A stretch of 64,000 bases of DNA from Albugo candida (taxonomy: Eukaryota; Oomycota; Peronosporomycetes; Albuginales; Albuginaceae). The DNA lies in assembly GCA_905220665.1 (NCBI GenBank), contig CAJNAR010000177.1, positions 1 to 64,000 on the forward strand, given 5' to 3'. Shown piece by piece: positions 38,661 through 49,790 of this stretch (the first letter of the stretch is position 1; each line of letters begins with the position of its first letter). The position numbers were made by a program, and so were the translations under genes. Below the pieces are notes generated by a model. It saw nothing but the letters and a program-made list of their open reading frames with translations. It had not been told where the DNA came from and did no database searches.

Positions 38661-39950
38661 TCACTCCCTTTTAAGTAACGCGGCACACATTATTATACTG
38701 TGTATACTTCTTATTTATATCCAGGGATTTGTTATATTCACTCTCTTTTTGTTTATATTCACTTCTTTTTAATTCACGTGGCACACAGTATTATACATAA
38801 TTAGCAAATTGTTATATTGACTCCCTTTTCGGTTCGATCAACTCCCTTTTAAGTCACGTGATCCACATTATTATACATTGAGCACTCTAGATGAAGTTTG
38901 ACAAGTAAGATATATTAAATGTTGGAGGTCCTTAGTTCACTTTGCTAGCTAGTCTAAGCCTTCTCGTACTAGGCGCCACCAGCTACTAATTTATTGTCCA
39001 ATTGCTGCAAATTGATTAGACTGGTGTGCTCACTGCTCCAAGGACATCAGCTTCAACACAAACATCATCGTCTTCTTTATGTGTCACACCCTGGTTCTAT
39101 GCGAGCATACCGATGATTTGATGAGACTCCCTGACAGGAGTGATCACTGAAAGTTGGACCGATTGGGTAGACTTCTGCTTCTTTCAGTAAATTTCGTAAT
39201 CGTAGAAAAAAGATGTGATCACTCTTGCTCTACCAACTCAATTAACTGTCCGCTATACGCCCCACCAGATCACCTACATTTGTCCGAGGGACTTTATGCG
39301 CTTCTAAACGAGTGTGAGCGTCTCAGCGGGGAGATGAAGAGATTGTGTACTAGACCGACACACTTCGCAAATGGGAACCACAAGGTTCTTTCCCTTAGAT
39401 AATAGTTTTTGTAGTTATTTGCGTTCCTTTGCTTAAAAGAAAAAATATTTCCATTAGACTTCAATTTCTTTCGTGTTGATTTAATTCTCAAACAATCGGT
39501 CTTGCTTAGATTTGACATCACGATCTTACTGTTCGTTTTTTGTAGAAAAAAAAATTGTGGTTTCGCGTCGGCGCATTTTGATCAGCCTCAATTTGATTTC
39601 AACGAGAGAAGATCATAGCGATCGCCGCAAGAACTATGAAGCATTATGTATCGTTCTCGAGTTCATCGGGCATATTTTAGACCGATCGGATTCAATTCTT
39701 CAAAATGATAAAGATAAGGTAGTAGTGGAATATCAAAGGATTGGCACATTGTATTGCTTGCGAAATTTTGAGCTGGTAGGTTTGTATTATTATTGAATGT
39801 ATAATTATGCGGGTCACGTGACTTGAAAGGTAGTGAATCTGACCAAAAACGGGGTGAATATAAAAATTGCCAAATTAATATAATAGTGTGTGCCGCGTGA
39901 CTAAAAAGGGAGTGAATATATTAGGGTAAAATTCTCTCAGTGCGCTTATA

Positions 39951-40379
39951 AAATCCCCTCTGTTTGATATGATTGGCTTATGCTCGAGACTTTTCAATAT
40001 GCTTGGCTAATTCCCGAGACGGAGAATTCAACCATATCGACTGCGAAAAAGGCTATCATTCTCACCCGGAAACCATCTTTAAAGACCAAGTTGATAGAAC
40101 ATAAGTTTCTTATGTCATGAATGACCCCTTCAGTGAAATATTACGTCTCAGTTTACAAAATAGAATTTTTTCGTGTTATCAACAAACTGTGAACTACGAA
40201 ATAGTCTAACAGCAATGAGCTAGACGAACAAACGCGAACGCTAACTGAACACAAAATTGAGCGCAAAATAGTTGACGCCGAAATGTTGCGGGCAGCGCTA
40301 TCATTTTGTCCCTTACCTAGGCGTACGTTAGCACTATACAAGCATGGAATTAGCCAATCATATCAAACTGAGGGGATTT
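39951..40379. mobile_element. 429-bp MITE with TA target duplication
   Basis: Terminal inverted repeats of about 27 bp start AAATCCCCTCWGTTTGATAT and differ at one base. TA sits outside both ends (39,949-39,950 and 40,380-40,381). The interior has no gene. It is inserted in the right end of the 1.96-kb element, between that element's stacked end repeats. MITEs of this size are moved by transposases supplied elsewhere, here probably of the Tc1/mariner type. Confidence 0.9.
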
Positions 40380-40397
40380 TAACGGTTCCCAGATATT

Positions 40398-40508
40398 AAT
40401 AACAATTCCCTCAATAGAAATAAAAAGTACACATAGTATAATTATGTGTGCCACCTGATTCAAAAAGGGAGTGAATTTAACCAAAAAGGGAGTGAATATA
40501 ACAATTCC
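40398..40508. repeat. Right terminal inverted repeat of the 1.96-kb element
   Basis: Reverse complement of 38,550-38,660. It ends GAGTGAATATAACAATTCC. Confidence 0.9.
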
Positions 40509-40624
40509 TAAAGTAATTTGAATGTCAAAAGATTTAAATTTAAATGAACATGTTCGAGAAAAAGCTTCGGTCGATTTACAGAACTCCTTGGATTTATTAG
40601 GAAATTTTTTGCCCGAAATCGAAA

Positions 40625-40658
40625 CAAAAAAAATGTTGGTTTTTGGGGAGTTGCACCA
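40625..40658. repeat. Transposon right terminal inverted repeat
   Basis: AAAAAATGTTGGTTTTTGGG continuing into GAGTTGCACCA, followed by TA. It is the inverse of 35,776-35,809. Confidence 0.75.
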
Positions 40659-40660
40659 TA

Positions 40661-41150
40661 CTGTAGTGTTGGTCTTTCTACAGAATACACATCTGGCACT
40701 TTTCGTCCAAATTCGAAACGCATGGGAGATTTTTCGGTATCGAAAGAAATATATTTCAATACCCAAATCAAGAATATAGCTTCCAATTGCGCAACAGCTC
40801 GTGAGCAAAATCTTGACAATGCAGATCAAGCTGCTTATCACTCAAGTTAATAGAATACTCGACTTGCAGACCTCACGTTAATATCCGTGCAATAGATGAG
40901 GTGATAATTTCTATGCATTGAATCGTGCCGTGATCATCATCGACAGCGCTCAAGTGGCAGTATTGCGGTCCGAATTCGTACGTCCAGCTAGTTTATGCCT
41001 GAATTCCTGCAGATAAGAACATAATAAACTATCGCTAAAGACAGAACTACATTGCGGAAATAGTTGTGGCTCTAACAGTGTCCAGAATTACGTCTTCTTA
41101 CGTGTGGTCCAGATTGCAGAGATGCCCATCCTAAGATTTATTGCAGAGGA
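40661..41150 (-). mobile_element. Decayed LINE, 5' part, beyond the transposon
   Basis: On the minus strand this resembles the ORF2 segment just upstream of the part found at 35,773. The product AVAQLEAIFLIWVL (about 40,800) parallels AIKLEAILVLEQL of the LINE (about 61,220), and weaker DNA similarity continues through LINE 61,000-61,200. The match is poor but in the right place and orientation, so I read it as the other half of the LINE split by the transposon. Confidence 0.5.
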
Positions 41151-41800
41151 GGTTTTAAGCAAGGACTTGTATACTTAAATTTCATAGGGCGTCTAATCTA
41201 ATGTATTCATTACACCTTCCTGCTAAAAAATCATCTTTTTTTTTCGAAGAATCGAATTTTGAAAAGGCTGGACAAATATGCATCTGAGCTACAGAGTTGC
41301 TGTCCCGCTGCTAGTAGGATAGCCATAAAATATTATGGTAAATAAATATGCATATTATGTGTTCACTGATGCTGCGTGGAATAGAAGGAACATAAGCGCA
41401 AGCTATTGTTTGTGCTTCTGCAAGACACCCAGATGTCGACCACTTTCACCAACATCGTTACATAGTTGCGTTCAATGATTGATGTGATAGAATCTGCTGC
41501 CTTCATAAATGGCATCTGGCCGAAGAAATGCCTTTCTGAGATTCAATTTTTTCTTTTATTTTTTCATAAAGACTTCATCCAAAATGACTTCAATGTGGTT
41601 ATGTACAAAGATGTGCATGTCTTTGTCAGCTTCATAAAATCTTATTGCAGACACCTCCACAACGCTACAAACTTTGTATACAAGATTGCTGAGTCAGCTC
41701 GCGAGATAATAAGACTTGATGTCAGAATCACTTCACAAATTTTCGTGAATATCTGCTGTTCCTGATCAGCCAGATTCAATAGCTGAATTTAAAGTTCTTT
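41150..41800. other. No recognisable feature
   Basis: There is one 99-codon plus frame (41,466-41,765) without promoter, signal peptide or known motif. Confidence 0.35.
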
Positions 41801-44800
41801 TTTAAAACGAATTCATGCATATTTTCGTAGGTGTAGTGGCACCTGTTGCGTCTCCTCAACCACAAGAGCTAAGAACTTTCGTTTTCCGGGTTGCGTAGAA
41901 GATTAGATAATGAAGGTAATGTGTCTCCGCATGTCTAATCTCCATCACATTCAAGAATGAATCCGTGCAAGAAACATTCTTTAAGTCCCGTGTAACGCTC
42001 CATAAATCTGGAAGCTTAAAAGGAACATAAAACGTCTCGTAGGCCTAATTAATTTACATTGCACCTATTACTTTACTGCCCACAAAAAGATAGAAAAGTT
42101 TCTGAAGCGTAGTTGAGGGCTTCATAAGAGGTCTGCATACTTCTTCCCAAAGAATGGTGACCTTCTGTATATCCTCTGGAGCTTCATCGTCGATAAATCA
42201 ACTTGAAAGGGGATCTGACTTGCATCGCTTCTGTAGGAAAGTCAAGAATTCTTTTACAGAAAGTCTTCTTCCTCATGTTTGAAGTGGCGTATATCGCTTT
42301 GTTAAAATTGAGCTCGGTTCGTTAAAGCGAAGCTGACTCTTTCAGGAACGGTTTGGTACTTACAAAAAGAAAGTAAGTTGATGCTTCATTCATAGTGGGA
42401 TGAATTCATTCTCATCGATTGCGGCGAAGAGACTCACCCGGTCATAACCTGTGATTTGATATGTAGAAGCTCCTACCTTCATATCACATATTGGAAAAAT
42501 ATACGTGAAGCCATTGTTTCATACAACTAGGAAATTGACTCCCAAAACTTTATTTCACGTTGCTTGCTATGGACCGAGAAGGATAAACCTAAAGAGGCCT
42601 ATCTAGAGGTAGAAAATGAGGGTGAATGATATAGATTCATTGCTGTTGTGCATTCCTACAAAATAAAATACCAGGAGACACTGTTTTTCCATTCTAAAGA
42701 CCCAGCGGAAATATACAAGGAGAGCAATTCGATGATCTCCTTAATGAAAGAATCGAAGGCATGATATCTGTGTCCGTGAAACGTGCTATAGAGTTGAAAG
42801 AAATGTGCTGATTTCGTTTGTAGTTCTTCAGATGTCATAGATAGCATTAATTCATCGAGCGCAACTCGATCGCCTACATGTTTTTTGTTATTCATTCCTC
42901 CAGATCGCCATATTGTAATTGATGTTCCATCAATTTCAAAATGACATTGTATGCGCCTATTCAACAATGGGCGTTGTAAAAAGAATTCAAATTTCATTCA
43001 TATGCGTCTAACCCGGTATCGGTAGTGGACGATGATGGATACGATGATCTGTCGTACTTGTAACAAATATTCATGGGTGTGCATGACAGATCTAAATGCG
43101 TCCAAAAGGGAAAAATATTGGAGTTGCTTCGCTTTTATAAGAGCGATCGTAAAGCTCCAGCACATGATATCTCCTAGTACAAAGTGTATCAGCAGTGATA
43201 CTAACATTAGAGGGACAATTTAGTGAATCAGGCAGATGATGTTTCAGATTTTACTGATCCTATCCGCTTGAGTAGAAATTTCTTTATTTTTGCACTTTAT
43301 CCAATTTTATGGGTCATATTCGTCTCAAAGTGCTCTCACACGTAGGAGTTAGCGTATAATGGCTTCACACTGCTGGATGCGCTCTGAGTTCGTTGCAGTT
43401 CATCACTTAGGACGATGACTGCATAAGATGAGAATAAAATGTCTTGTGCGAACGTAGAGAATCCATTAGGGCTTCTCCATCGTTCGCATTTTCATTTGAA
43501 AGAGATATCTAGATAATCAATGACCGCAAATACGCAATCATTCAGAGCGATTCTCTCTACCACACTCTCTTTCCTTGTCTGGTGGACCAATTTTTCAGTA
43601 GTTATACCCTAATGGGGATAGTTTTACGGAACGATAGCAAGTCTTATAAATCAGTAAAGGCTCCCTTTTTTACTTGCCTACATGGGACATAAAACCTTTC
43701 AATTCTACTTTAATACGAAATCGTGACTTTTCCTCGCACTCAATTGAAGCAGCGTGTAGGTCTCGAAAATCGATTGATGGATGAGGTACTTTAATGCATT
43801 AGATTCACAATTTCTTACTCCCTTTACTTTTCACCCCTTTCACTATTGGGAAGCTAGAAGGCCACACTTTGCTCATTTGAAAATAAAACGAGATGTATTT
43901 CTCGGAATACAGATAGTTGAATCATTTTAAACTCTGTAGAGTATTTGCCGGAATATGCATTTCCAGAACTCTTTAGTCACCGTATTCCATTCACGAGCTT
44001 GTCGTTCTAAAGCTATAGTCCGGCTACAAGTATGGTCACCTGCAGGATCTTTTTTTAGCGGTCTTGAGCCATTTGACCTTCTTATGGTAGCCTCAGAATC
44101 TACACGTTAAAAAATCTTTCTGGAAAGGTTTCCCTCTCTTCACCTATGCTGCAAATGATCTTCACTTTCTGATTTGGCGAGATCCGTACGGACAGCTTTT
44201 TTGTCGGGACTATTGCGCCATCACTATGAACTTTGGGATATTTGGTTCAGAGTTTTTCTTTCAACATAATACTCTCCATTGGCTTTTCTTATATCTCTAG
44301 TTCAGCCTGTTAGTGTGATCTAAAAAGATATGCTATGATTTCTGAATACGACTTGCTTTCTCGATGGTTATGCGTCCGAGTTACCTTTAAGGTCCACTTT
44401 TTATACCAAAGAGACAAGCAAACATGATCCCAAATGAATTAGCTATAGATAGTATGACAAGAGCCTATGCAGGGCAAAGCTCCGGCTGCATCTCACCAAA
44501 CATTTTTGTGATAGGTAAAGTGTGACCTTGATCTCCTATTCCCATATGCAGGCAAAACGGTGCGTGCAACATTACCTACGAACGATATAGATATAAAGCT
44601 GTGGCTCCTATCAGACAACATTTCGATAACGCAATCATTCCAATGTCCACGACGACTCGCGTCGGCATCAAACCCCTTTGCGGCCAAAATGAAGATACTT
44701 TAAGGTACACATATAGCGTCTACAATACGTGTTGGCGTGATCCAATTACCTATTATTGTACGTGATAGCACTTGTACAAGACAGTAATGCGATATTATGC

Positions 44801-45500
44801 AGCCGATCGGTCAGCCGTATTATGTATACACGCCGGAAACGATGTTGCGCGGACGTGATTTCGAATCAGGAGCGCATTTTGTGCGAATTGTTTCTGAATC
44901 TGATTATTCGACATCTGATTCTAAGACTTTGTTTTAAAAAAATGTCGCTATGGTACTCCAGCTGCTCCAGTAACAATACGATGTGCGTGAGGAGATTCTT
45001 TGTAGCGTCCTTTTTGGTATAGAGATACGTTACTGGACGTAAAAGACGAATGAATGGGAAGAAGAGCTGATTCAAGCGATAGTTCCATGCCATTCTGAGT
45101 CAGACAGTTTTGTGAATTTTTGCAGTATGAAAGGTTATAGAGAATGAATAGGATGGTCGTAGTGGCTTGACTGACTCAGGATGAACCTGTTGGTGTACAC
45201 TGTCCATCATTTCATACAACATGGAGCATCCTCAATTAATCTTTACCAAGTTTTAAATGCTTCACGCTCGTTGCAGCTTCTTTACTTTCACATGATAATG
45301 CTCAATAGTAAGTGACATCACGGATAATGTGTCAGAGGTCTTATGCCTAGGCTAGTTTGGTAAATTACAGCTCGTGCAAGTGTAGCTTAGTAAATATCGC
45401 AGAGCATGATGTTGAATCGCTTGCACATTTTGTTTCAAGATTTCCACAAAATCGAACTCGACGAGTCACTCATGTGGTAAAAGTGGTCGAGCTGCCTTCA
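41800..45500. repeat. Old segmental duplication, copy 2
   Basis: Collinear with 22.9-26.4 kb, same orientation (anchors listed there). It carries the better preserved family B copy B2. The 45,195-45,290 part also resembles 42,500-42,570, so there may be a further local duplication. Confidence 0.7.
42656..43207 (-). pseudogene. Secreted protein family B, copy B2 (one in-frame TGA)
   Basis: One frame of 184 codons: 69 codons from ATG 43,207, a TGA at 42,998-43,000, then 113 codons starting directly with ATG and ending at 42,656. The first residues MLVSLLIHFVLGDIMCWSF form a signal-like hydrophobic stretch and align with the start of B3 (MEVTLLIHTLRGKS). After the TGA come RIQCHFEIDGTSITIW and a helical IKEIIELLSLYI region; an IKEI core is also seen in B3. 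The copy can be read as a short secreted protein of 69 residues or as a longer protein with one nonsense codon. TTCACTAAATTG just upstream is a weak initiator-like match. Function unknown. Confidence 0.6.
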
Positions 45501-47770
45501 GCGCGCTGTTTGGGCCGTTACAAGTCCTCGACCAGCTTCTAAGAAAATTATATTTTTTCAATCACACATAGAGCTACTATAATGAGCATTATACTCTTCG
45601 ATATTACATAATTAACAACATGGTACCGATATATCTTCTGCGAACTCATTCATGCTGCGTCTCAACGGATTACCGCCAATCATAGAACAACTTGGGTGAA
45701 GTACCGTGATCAAAACACATCGGATTTTTCGCAAGTATGGAAACGTACCGTATGTTGCTTCATTCTCCTTTCCGTTAACTCGCACTTGTTGACCGATACT
45801 ATTACGCAACGACACTCGGAGCTAAAGAAAAGGCTTACTTTCTACCCAATAGTTGATACGGAGCTTTCATAGGCGTCGAAATCGCAATGCAGTCACGACG
45901 CATCAACTCAAGTCAAACGCATTGATACAAGCTGCAAAACTCGAATCCAACTCTTACTTTTTCTGCCAATAACGCTACGACTGGTATTCGATCCATTCCA
46001 ACACTTATCAGTTAGTTGAACTTCCGTCTGCAGAAGCAGAGTCTAAAATGTTGGGATTGGTGACTGTGCTGTAGTGAATTGAGAACGATGTTACGTTACT
46101 GGCGTTTGTTCATCTCACGTGCGCCGAAATCCCAACTTTAAGTGTACACAAATCCTATTGGAGCCATTTGTGGTAAACAAGACATGAAGCATCGCCAGCA
46201 GGTGCTGCACAATCTCACTTGAAGGACTTTGCCGGCGCACCGTCTTGTCTGGACGAGCAGACTCGCTGGATTTCCAATAAGGATCTGCAAAAGGACATAT
46301 CCATCTTCGATTGGGTTGTTGACGACATGTTCTGAGTGATTGCGCATCAAAAAATACCGGTTTTGACACAGAGTTGCAGCTGCCTACACGTTGCAATTCC
46401 AGATAGACTTGGACAATACGGGGTGTGGTGCTGGCAGCGAACGACATGATGCTCAGTGAGCCCTCGACAATGAACGATTACAGCGTGTTCGAACGAAGGC
46501 TTTCCAATTTGGAGCACGTCTGTTTACACGATTCCAAGATGCCATCAGCTTTCCAGGTTTCAACTTCCACTATGCACGCTCATTGCTTAGCTACCATCAT
46601 CGGAGTTACTTTGTCAGATCCAGAACTCTCAGGATTCGCAGTTCCTTTTGGTCCTCGAAGATGAGATCGCCTTTATGATAAGCGTTTCCGTTCATATCGT
46701 TGAGCCAGAAGAATATTACAAGCGGAAGAAGTTTCACACAATGTATCCTTACAAGAATCCAGACCTTGAATATGGCATATGAAATCTATTGATATCGTGG
46801 AGCGGATGCTGGTTGCAATTTATTGATGATTCTGTATCAGTGAGTTTATCATTCGCCTGGGAGTTAGATATCGTTTGGAAGGAACAATGAGCTGGACGAG
46901 AAAGCTCACGTCGACAGATGCCACTCTGATTTCAGATGGTGTGATTTGCTTCAATCGAATAGAGGCGCTTATGACTGGTTGACGGCTGTAGAATTTCGCA
47001 ATTTTGTTCCCTTGAAGTGGCACACTCCGAAAACCTTCATATGTACCAGCTTGGTAAGACATATGCTTTATGGGTCTCAGCAATTGGTGCCTATCCTTTA
47101 TGATGTTATGCTCTCTGTCAGGTTGATCCATTCCATCGTTGGAGCCTTTTTCTTCCACATTATGATGAGAGACGAGTTCTTTTTTTGCTAGTGCCTAACA
47201 CTTAATAAAAGGTACAACCAAGAGATCATGCGTCCAGTTAGAAGAGCCGTCAAAATGTGCAGCACCACCCACTGGACGGTCTCAAAGCATTCATTGAGAG
47301 AAGAATCGGCATAGAGATGAATGCAGGCTTCCACGGTGTGCGGATTGGGGAAGGGGTGTGAAGTGGAACAAGCCAATTACTAAGTAGAAACTGGACACGC
47401 AACCATTGCTGATTTAGAATTTCACGAGAGGAGAAGGAATTATTGTCTGGTTGCCTTGAAGACGATTGCTTTGCCATTTAAGCGATTCAAATCCAAGCAA
47501 GGGTATTTACAACTCGAAAATCGTTTTCCCGGTGGCTTGCTTCATTGACAAACGCTAGCAGAATTATGTTGATGAAAGTTTTTTACGCATAAGTGCGATT
47601 AAGAGTCTGACTCGGGAAACGGCATATCATGGTACGAAGATGGCGAAAGGAGTGTACTGCAATTGTATTGCGAAGATAACAGAAAAGAATAGATGGAAAT
47701 CATCATATATTGGGCATATTTACCATGCATTCAACCCCAACGATTCTAGCAGTGCCAAGCCAACTCTCTG
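45501..47770. other. No confident gene; some coding-like decay
   Basis: The frames are short. On the plus strand, 46,440-46,795 looks protein-like across two frames: first a segment reading RTKAFQFGARLFTRFQDAIS, then, one frame over, LVLEDEIAFMISVSVHIVEP ending at a TGA near 46,792. That pattern fits a frameshifted relic, but I cannot name it. Minus frames at 46,820-47,158 and 46,115-46,447 have no recognised motif. Confidence 0.35.
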
Positions 47771-47774
47771 ATCG

Positions 47775-48551
47775 CTAGAGGGAATATTCGGTGGTTTGGG
47801 AAGTCTGGCCATCAACGTGATCGCCGGGATACCTTACCATATATTCATCGCCCTTCTTGAATAGTTCAATCCCAGCTTCCTCCATCAAGTCTCTCCCAAT
47901 TGACACGAAGTCTCCTCTTGATTTATACACTTTCCCATAATCTGTACTGCTACGATCAATGATTAGCGTTTTAGGCTCACCACCTTCGCGACGTAATTCG
48001 ATCACAAGCTTGAACTTGATGCCTTTGTGTAAATTGGGGAGCAATCGTTTAGGTACAGTGATTCCATCATGGATTATATCAAAATTTACAGACTTTTTTT
48101 CTTGCTGCACGCCGTTTATCTCGACTGACTGAAACTCAGAGCTCCAGCCCGTGTTCTCATCAAACACGTTATCAATGTCGATAAAAGACCCGCTTGGAGG
48201 CTCAATAGGTTCCAGATGTATCGCTTTTCCTTCTATATACATGTGGACATTATCACAATCTTTTAATGCCTTTTCCGGTTTTAGAGATATTTCCACAAAC
48301 TTCTCAGTACCTTCCATTCTGATGGTCTCAGTTTTAAGACCATGAGGCGTAGTTACGGAGGTTTGGCAATCCAGTCTATCCAGTTTCGACATCCGCATGA
48401 GAAGAATTGGGGGCGTTCGTTGCTCCTTTCTGTCAATAGTTGGAGTGCATATCCACTTCGACTTTAAGAAGCATTTCGTTTCAGCTTCTGACTTGAGGAT
48501 GAAGCACATTAAGTGCACAAACAGGTGGAAGCGACTTCGTACAATATTCAT
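47775..48551 (-). CDS. Secreted protein family A, copy A4 (only open copy)
   Basis: A 258-residue product, the longest open frame outside the mobile elements. Residues 8-19 (FHLFVHLMCFIL) form a signal-peptide core; cleavage near residue 23 would release a mature protein starting close to the C-x7-C pair (Cys27, Cys35) that A1 and A2 share. Further conserved blocks are CDNVHMYIEG, the FDIIHDGITVP block and the C-terminal IGRDLMEEAGIELFKKGDEY (about residues 218-237). No transmembrane segment follows the signal peptide, so secretion is expected. I see no RXLR or other host-entry motif. The ATG is chosen because it lies 29 bases after a good initiator. Neighbours: a 95-bp minisatellite upstream and broken family B copy B3 beyond, same strand. 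Function is unknown; a role in host interaction is only a guess. Confidence 0.8.
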   Translation of the reverse strand: MNIVRSRFHLFVHLMCFILKSEAETKCFLKSKWICTPTIDRKEQRTPPILLMRMSKLDRLDCQTSVTTPHGLKTETIRMEGTEKFVEISLKPEKALKDCDNVHMYIEGKAIHLEPIEPPSGSFIDIDNVFDENTGWSSEFQSVEINGVQQEKKSVNFDIIHDGITVPKRLLPNLHKGIKFKLVIELRREGGEPKTLIIDRSSTDYGKVYKSRGDFVSIGRDLMEEAGIELFKKGDEYMVRYPGDHVDGQTSQTTEYSL

Positions 48552-48580
48552 CCTTTGGGTACGACTGATCGAGACAAAGC

Positions 48581-48596
48581 GAATTCGAAAATGAGC
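48581..48596 (-). promoter_or_regulatory. Oomycete-type initiator of A4
   Basis: On the minus strand GCTCATTTTCGAATTC matches GCTCATTYYNCAWTTT at 14 of 16 positions and ends 29 bases before the ATG at 48,551, giving a short leader as usual in oomycetes. The same distance is seen at A1. Confidence 0.75.
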
Positions 48597-48618
48597 AATT
48601 TGAAAAGTTTGATTTCGC

Positions 48619-49088
48619 AGTAAATCCTATATCGTACTGTTCTTGGATGCTGGCGCATGAGTCCATCACAGTTCTATTTTTTCACGTATGGACCAAATCT
48701 AGGATCGATCACATAGTAAATCCTATATCAAACTGTTCTTGGATGCTGGCGCATGAGTCCATCACAGTTCTATTTATTACGTATGGACCAAATCTAGGAT
48801 CGATCACATAGTAAATCCTATATCAAATTGTTCTTGGATGCTGGCGCATGAGTCCATCACAGTTCTATTTATTACTTATCGAGCAAATCTAGGATCGACC
48901 ACATAGTAAATCCTATATCAAACTGTTCTTTGATGCTGGCGTATGAGTCCATCACAGTTCTATTTATTACTTATCGAGCAAATCTAGGATCGACCACATA
49001 GTAAATCCTATATCAAACTGTTCTTGGATGCTGGCGCATGAGTCCATCACAGTTCTATTTATTACGTATGGACCAAATCTAGGATCGA
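48619..49088. repeat. Minisatellite, 95-96-bp unit, about 4.9 copies
   Basis: GTCCATCACAGTTCTAT recurs at 48,661, 48,757, 48,852, 48,947 and 49,042. Units are nearly identical. The array starts about 23 bases upstream of the A4 initiator. A single diverged unit occurs at 57,474-57,520 beside family B copy B4, so the unit is part of an old A/B intergenic sequence that expanded here. Confidence 0.95.
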
Positions 49089-49337
49089 GATAGTCCTACG
49101 TCAATTGTCCTACATCAAGATCGAATACCTAATAAATCCTAGATGAAACTAAGAATGCTGATTTCTTTCCCACCACAAGACTTCATGCTATTCTCTGCAT
49201 GTGATTGCAAAGCGTTAGGTCAGTTCGACTAAAAAGCGCCATGAGCTCTAACACACAATAATCACAATGCTTAGCAGGAACAAGGGCAGGCGCTTTGCTA
49301 TTTCTTTTATCAAAATCCACGTAGAAGTCAAACACCA

Positions 49338-49790
49338 TTAACCAGCTGTCAGTAATGCTATCACTCTTTTATGAAAAACTTGAGCGTTGGAGCTCCTAAA
49401 GCTCACTGGATAGCCATAGGAAAATGCACGATGAACTTGACTTTCTGCATTTGAGATTCGCCCATCTGCTGTGTTCATCTCAGCTCGATTGCTACTATTA
49501 CATACGATCGTGTGGTGCAATAACAAACGCCACGCATAGATAACTCAAAATCGCTTCAGGACTGCGCAATAATAAATGAATACGTTTCGAAGTATTGGTT
49601 GGCGATTAATCGTAAAGACACGATAAACGTTCTTCAGAGTGCAGCAGCGATCAAATGAGTCTAGAGCGTGAAAGATTGCTGTTGTAATTGATCTTTCGTA
49701 GGAATTGGAGGTTGAGCTACATGAGAACGTTTTAATCGCTTGGACGTATGATTTTCCACGCAAAGTGTGTATCAGTAATGTTACTTCCAT
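49338..49790 (-). pseudogene. Secreted protein family B, copy B3 (one in-frame TGA)
   Basis: A frame of 151 codons from ATG 49,790 with one stop, TGA at 49,545-49,547, which falls within a residue or so of the TGA in B2. Start MEVTLLIHTLRGKSYVQAI parallels B2. Around the stop it reads INRQPILRNVFIYYCAVLKRF, then continues in frame with LLLHHTIVCNSSNRAE. That last stretch aligns with MWQIIVSYSGNRVE in B4, where the stop position is a leucine, so the protein was once longer. The frame ends at TAA 49,338. It lies upstream of A4 on the same strand, with the minisatellite between. Confidence 0.6.

Larger units (their letters stand above)
38550..40508. mobile_element. 1.96-kb non-autonomous element with compound inverted ends
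   Basis: The two ends are inverted repeats of about 108 bp; the first 47 bases are identical. Each end carries TTCACTCCCTTTTT twice, and more degenerate copies of the end sequence are stacked inward (38,648, 38,725 and 38,808 on the left; 39,805-39,925 on the right). The flanks TAAAATAAG and TAAAGTAAT match at 7 of 9 bases and may be a target duplication. An 8-9-base duplication with long ends would suit hAT or Mutator-like elements. Interior frames of 82 codons (39,154) and 94 codons (39,512) match nothing I know and no transposase is visible. It sits in the leader of the 4.9-kb transposon. Confidence 0.85.
35774..40660 (-). mobile_element. 4.9-kb DNA transposon with TA target site
   Basis: Imperfect terminal inverted repeats TGGTGCAASTCCCC...CCAACATTTTTT begin at 35,776 and end at 40,658, each bordered by TA (35,774-35,775 and 40,659-40,660). 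Inside is a relic DDE transposase on the minus strand. Decayed LINE sequence lies on both sides, so the transposon landed in an old LINE. Its leader has been interrupted by a 1.96-kb element; without that insert the leader from right terminus to transposase ATG would be about 285 bp, which is a sensible length and supports the boundaries. TA target duplication fits the broad Tc1/mariner-like class, but the superfamily is not certain. Confidence 0.8.

Noticed and set aside
38550..40508. Left end of the transposase-bearing transposon at 38,550
   Set aside because: Its ends pair with 40,508, not with anything left of the transposase, while TGGTGCAA ends with TA pair at 35,776 and 40,658.
42998..49547. 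Selenocysteine at the family B TGA
   Set aside because: B4 has Leu there, no supporting hairpin was seen, and the proteins show no redox motif.
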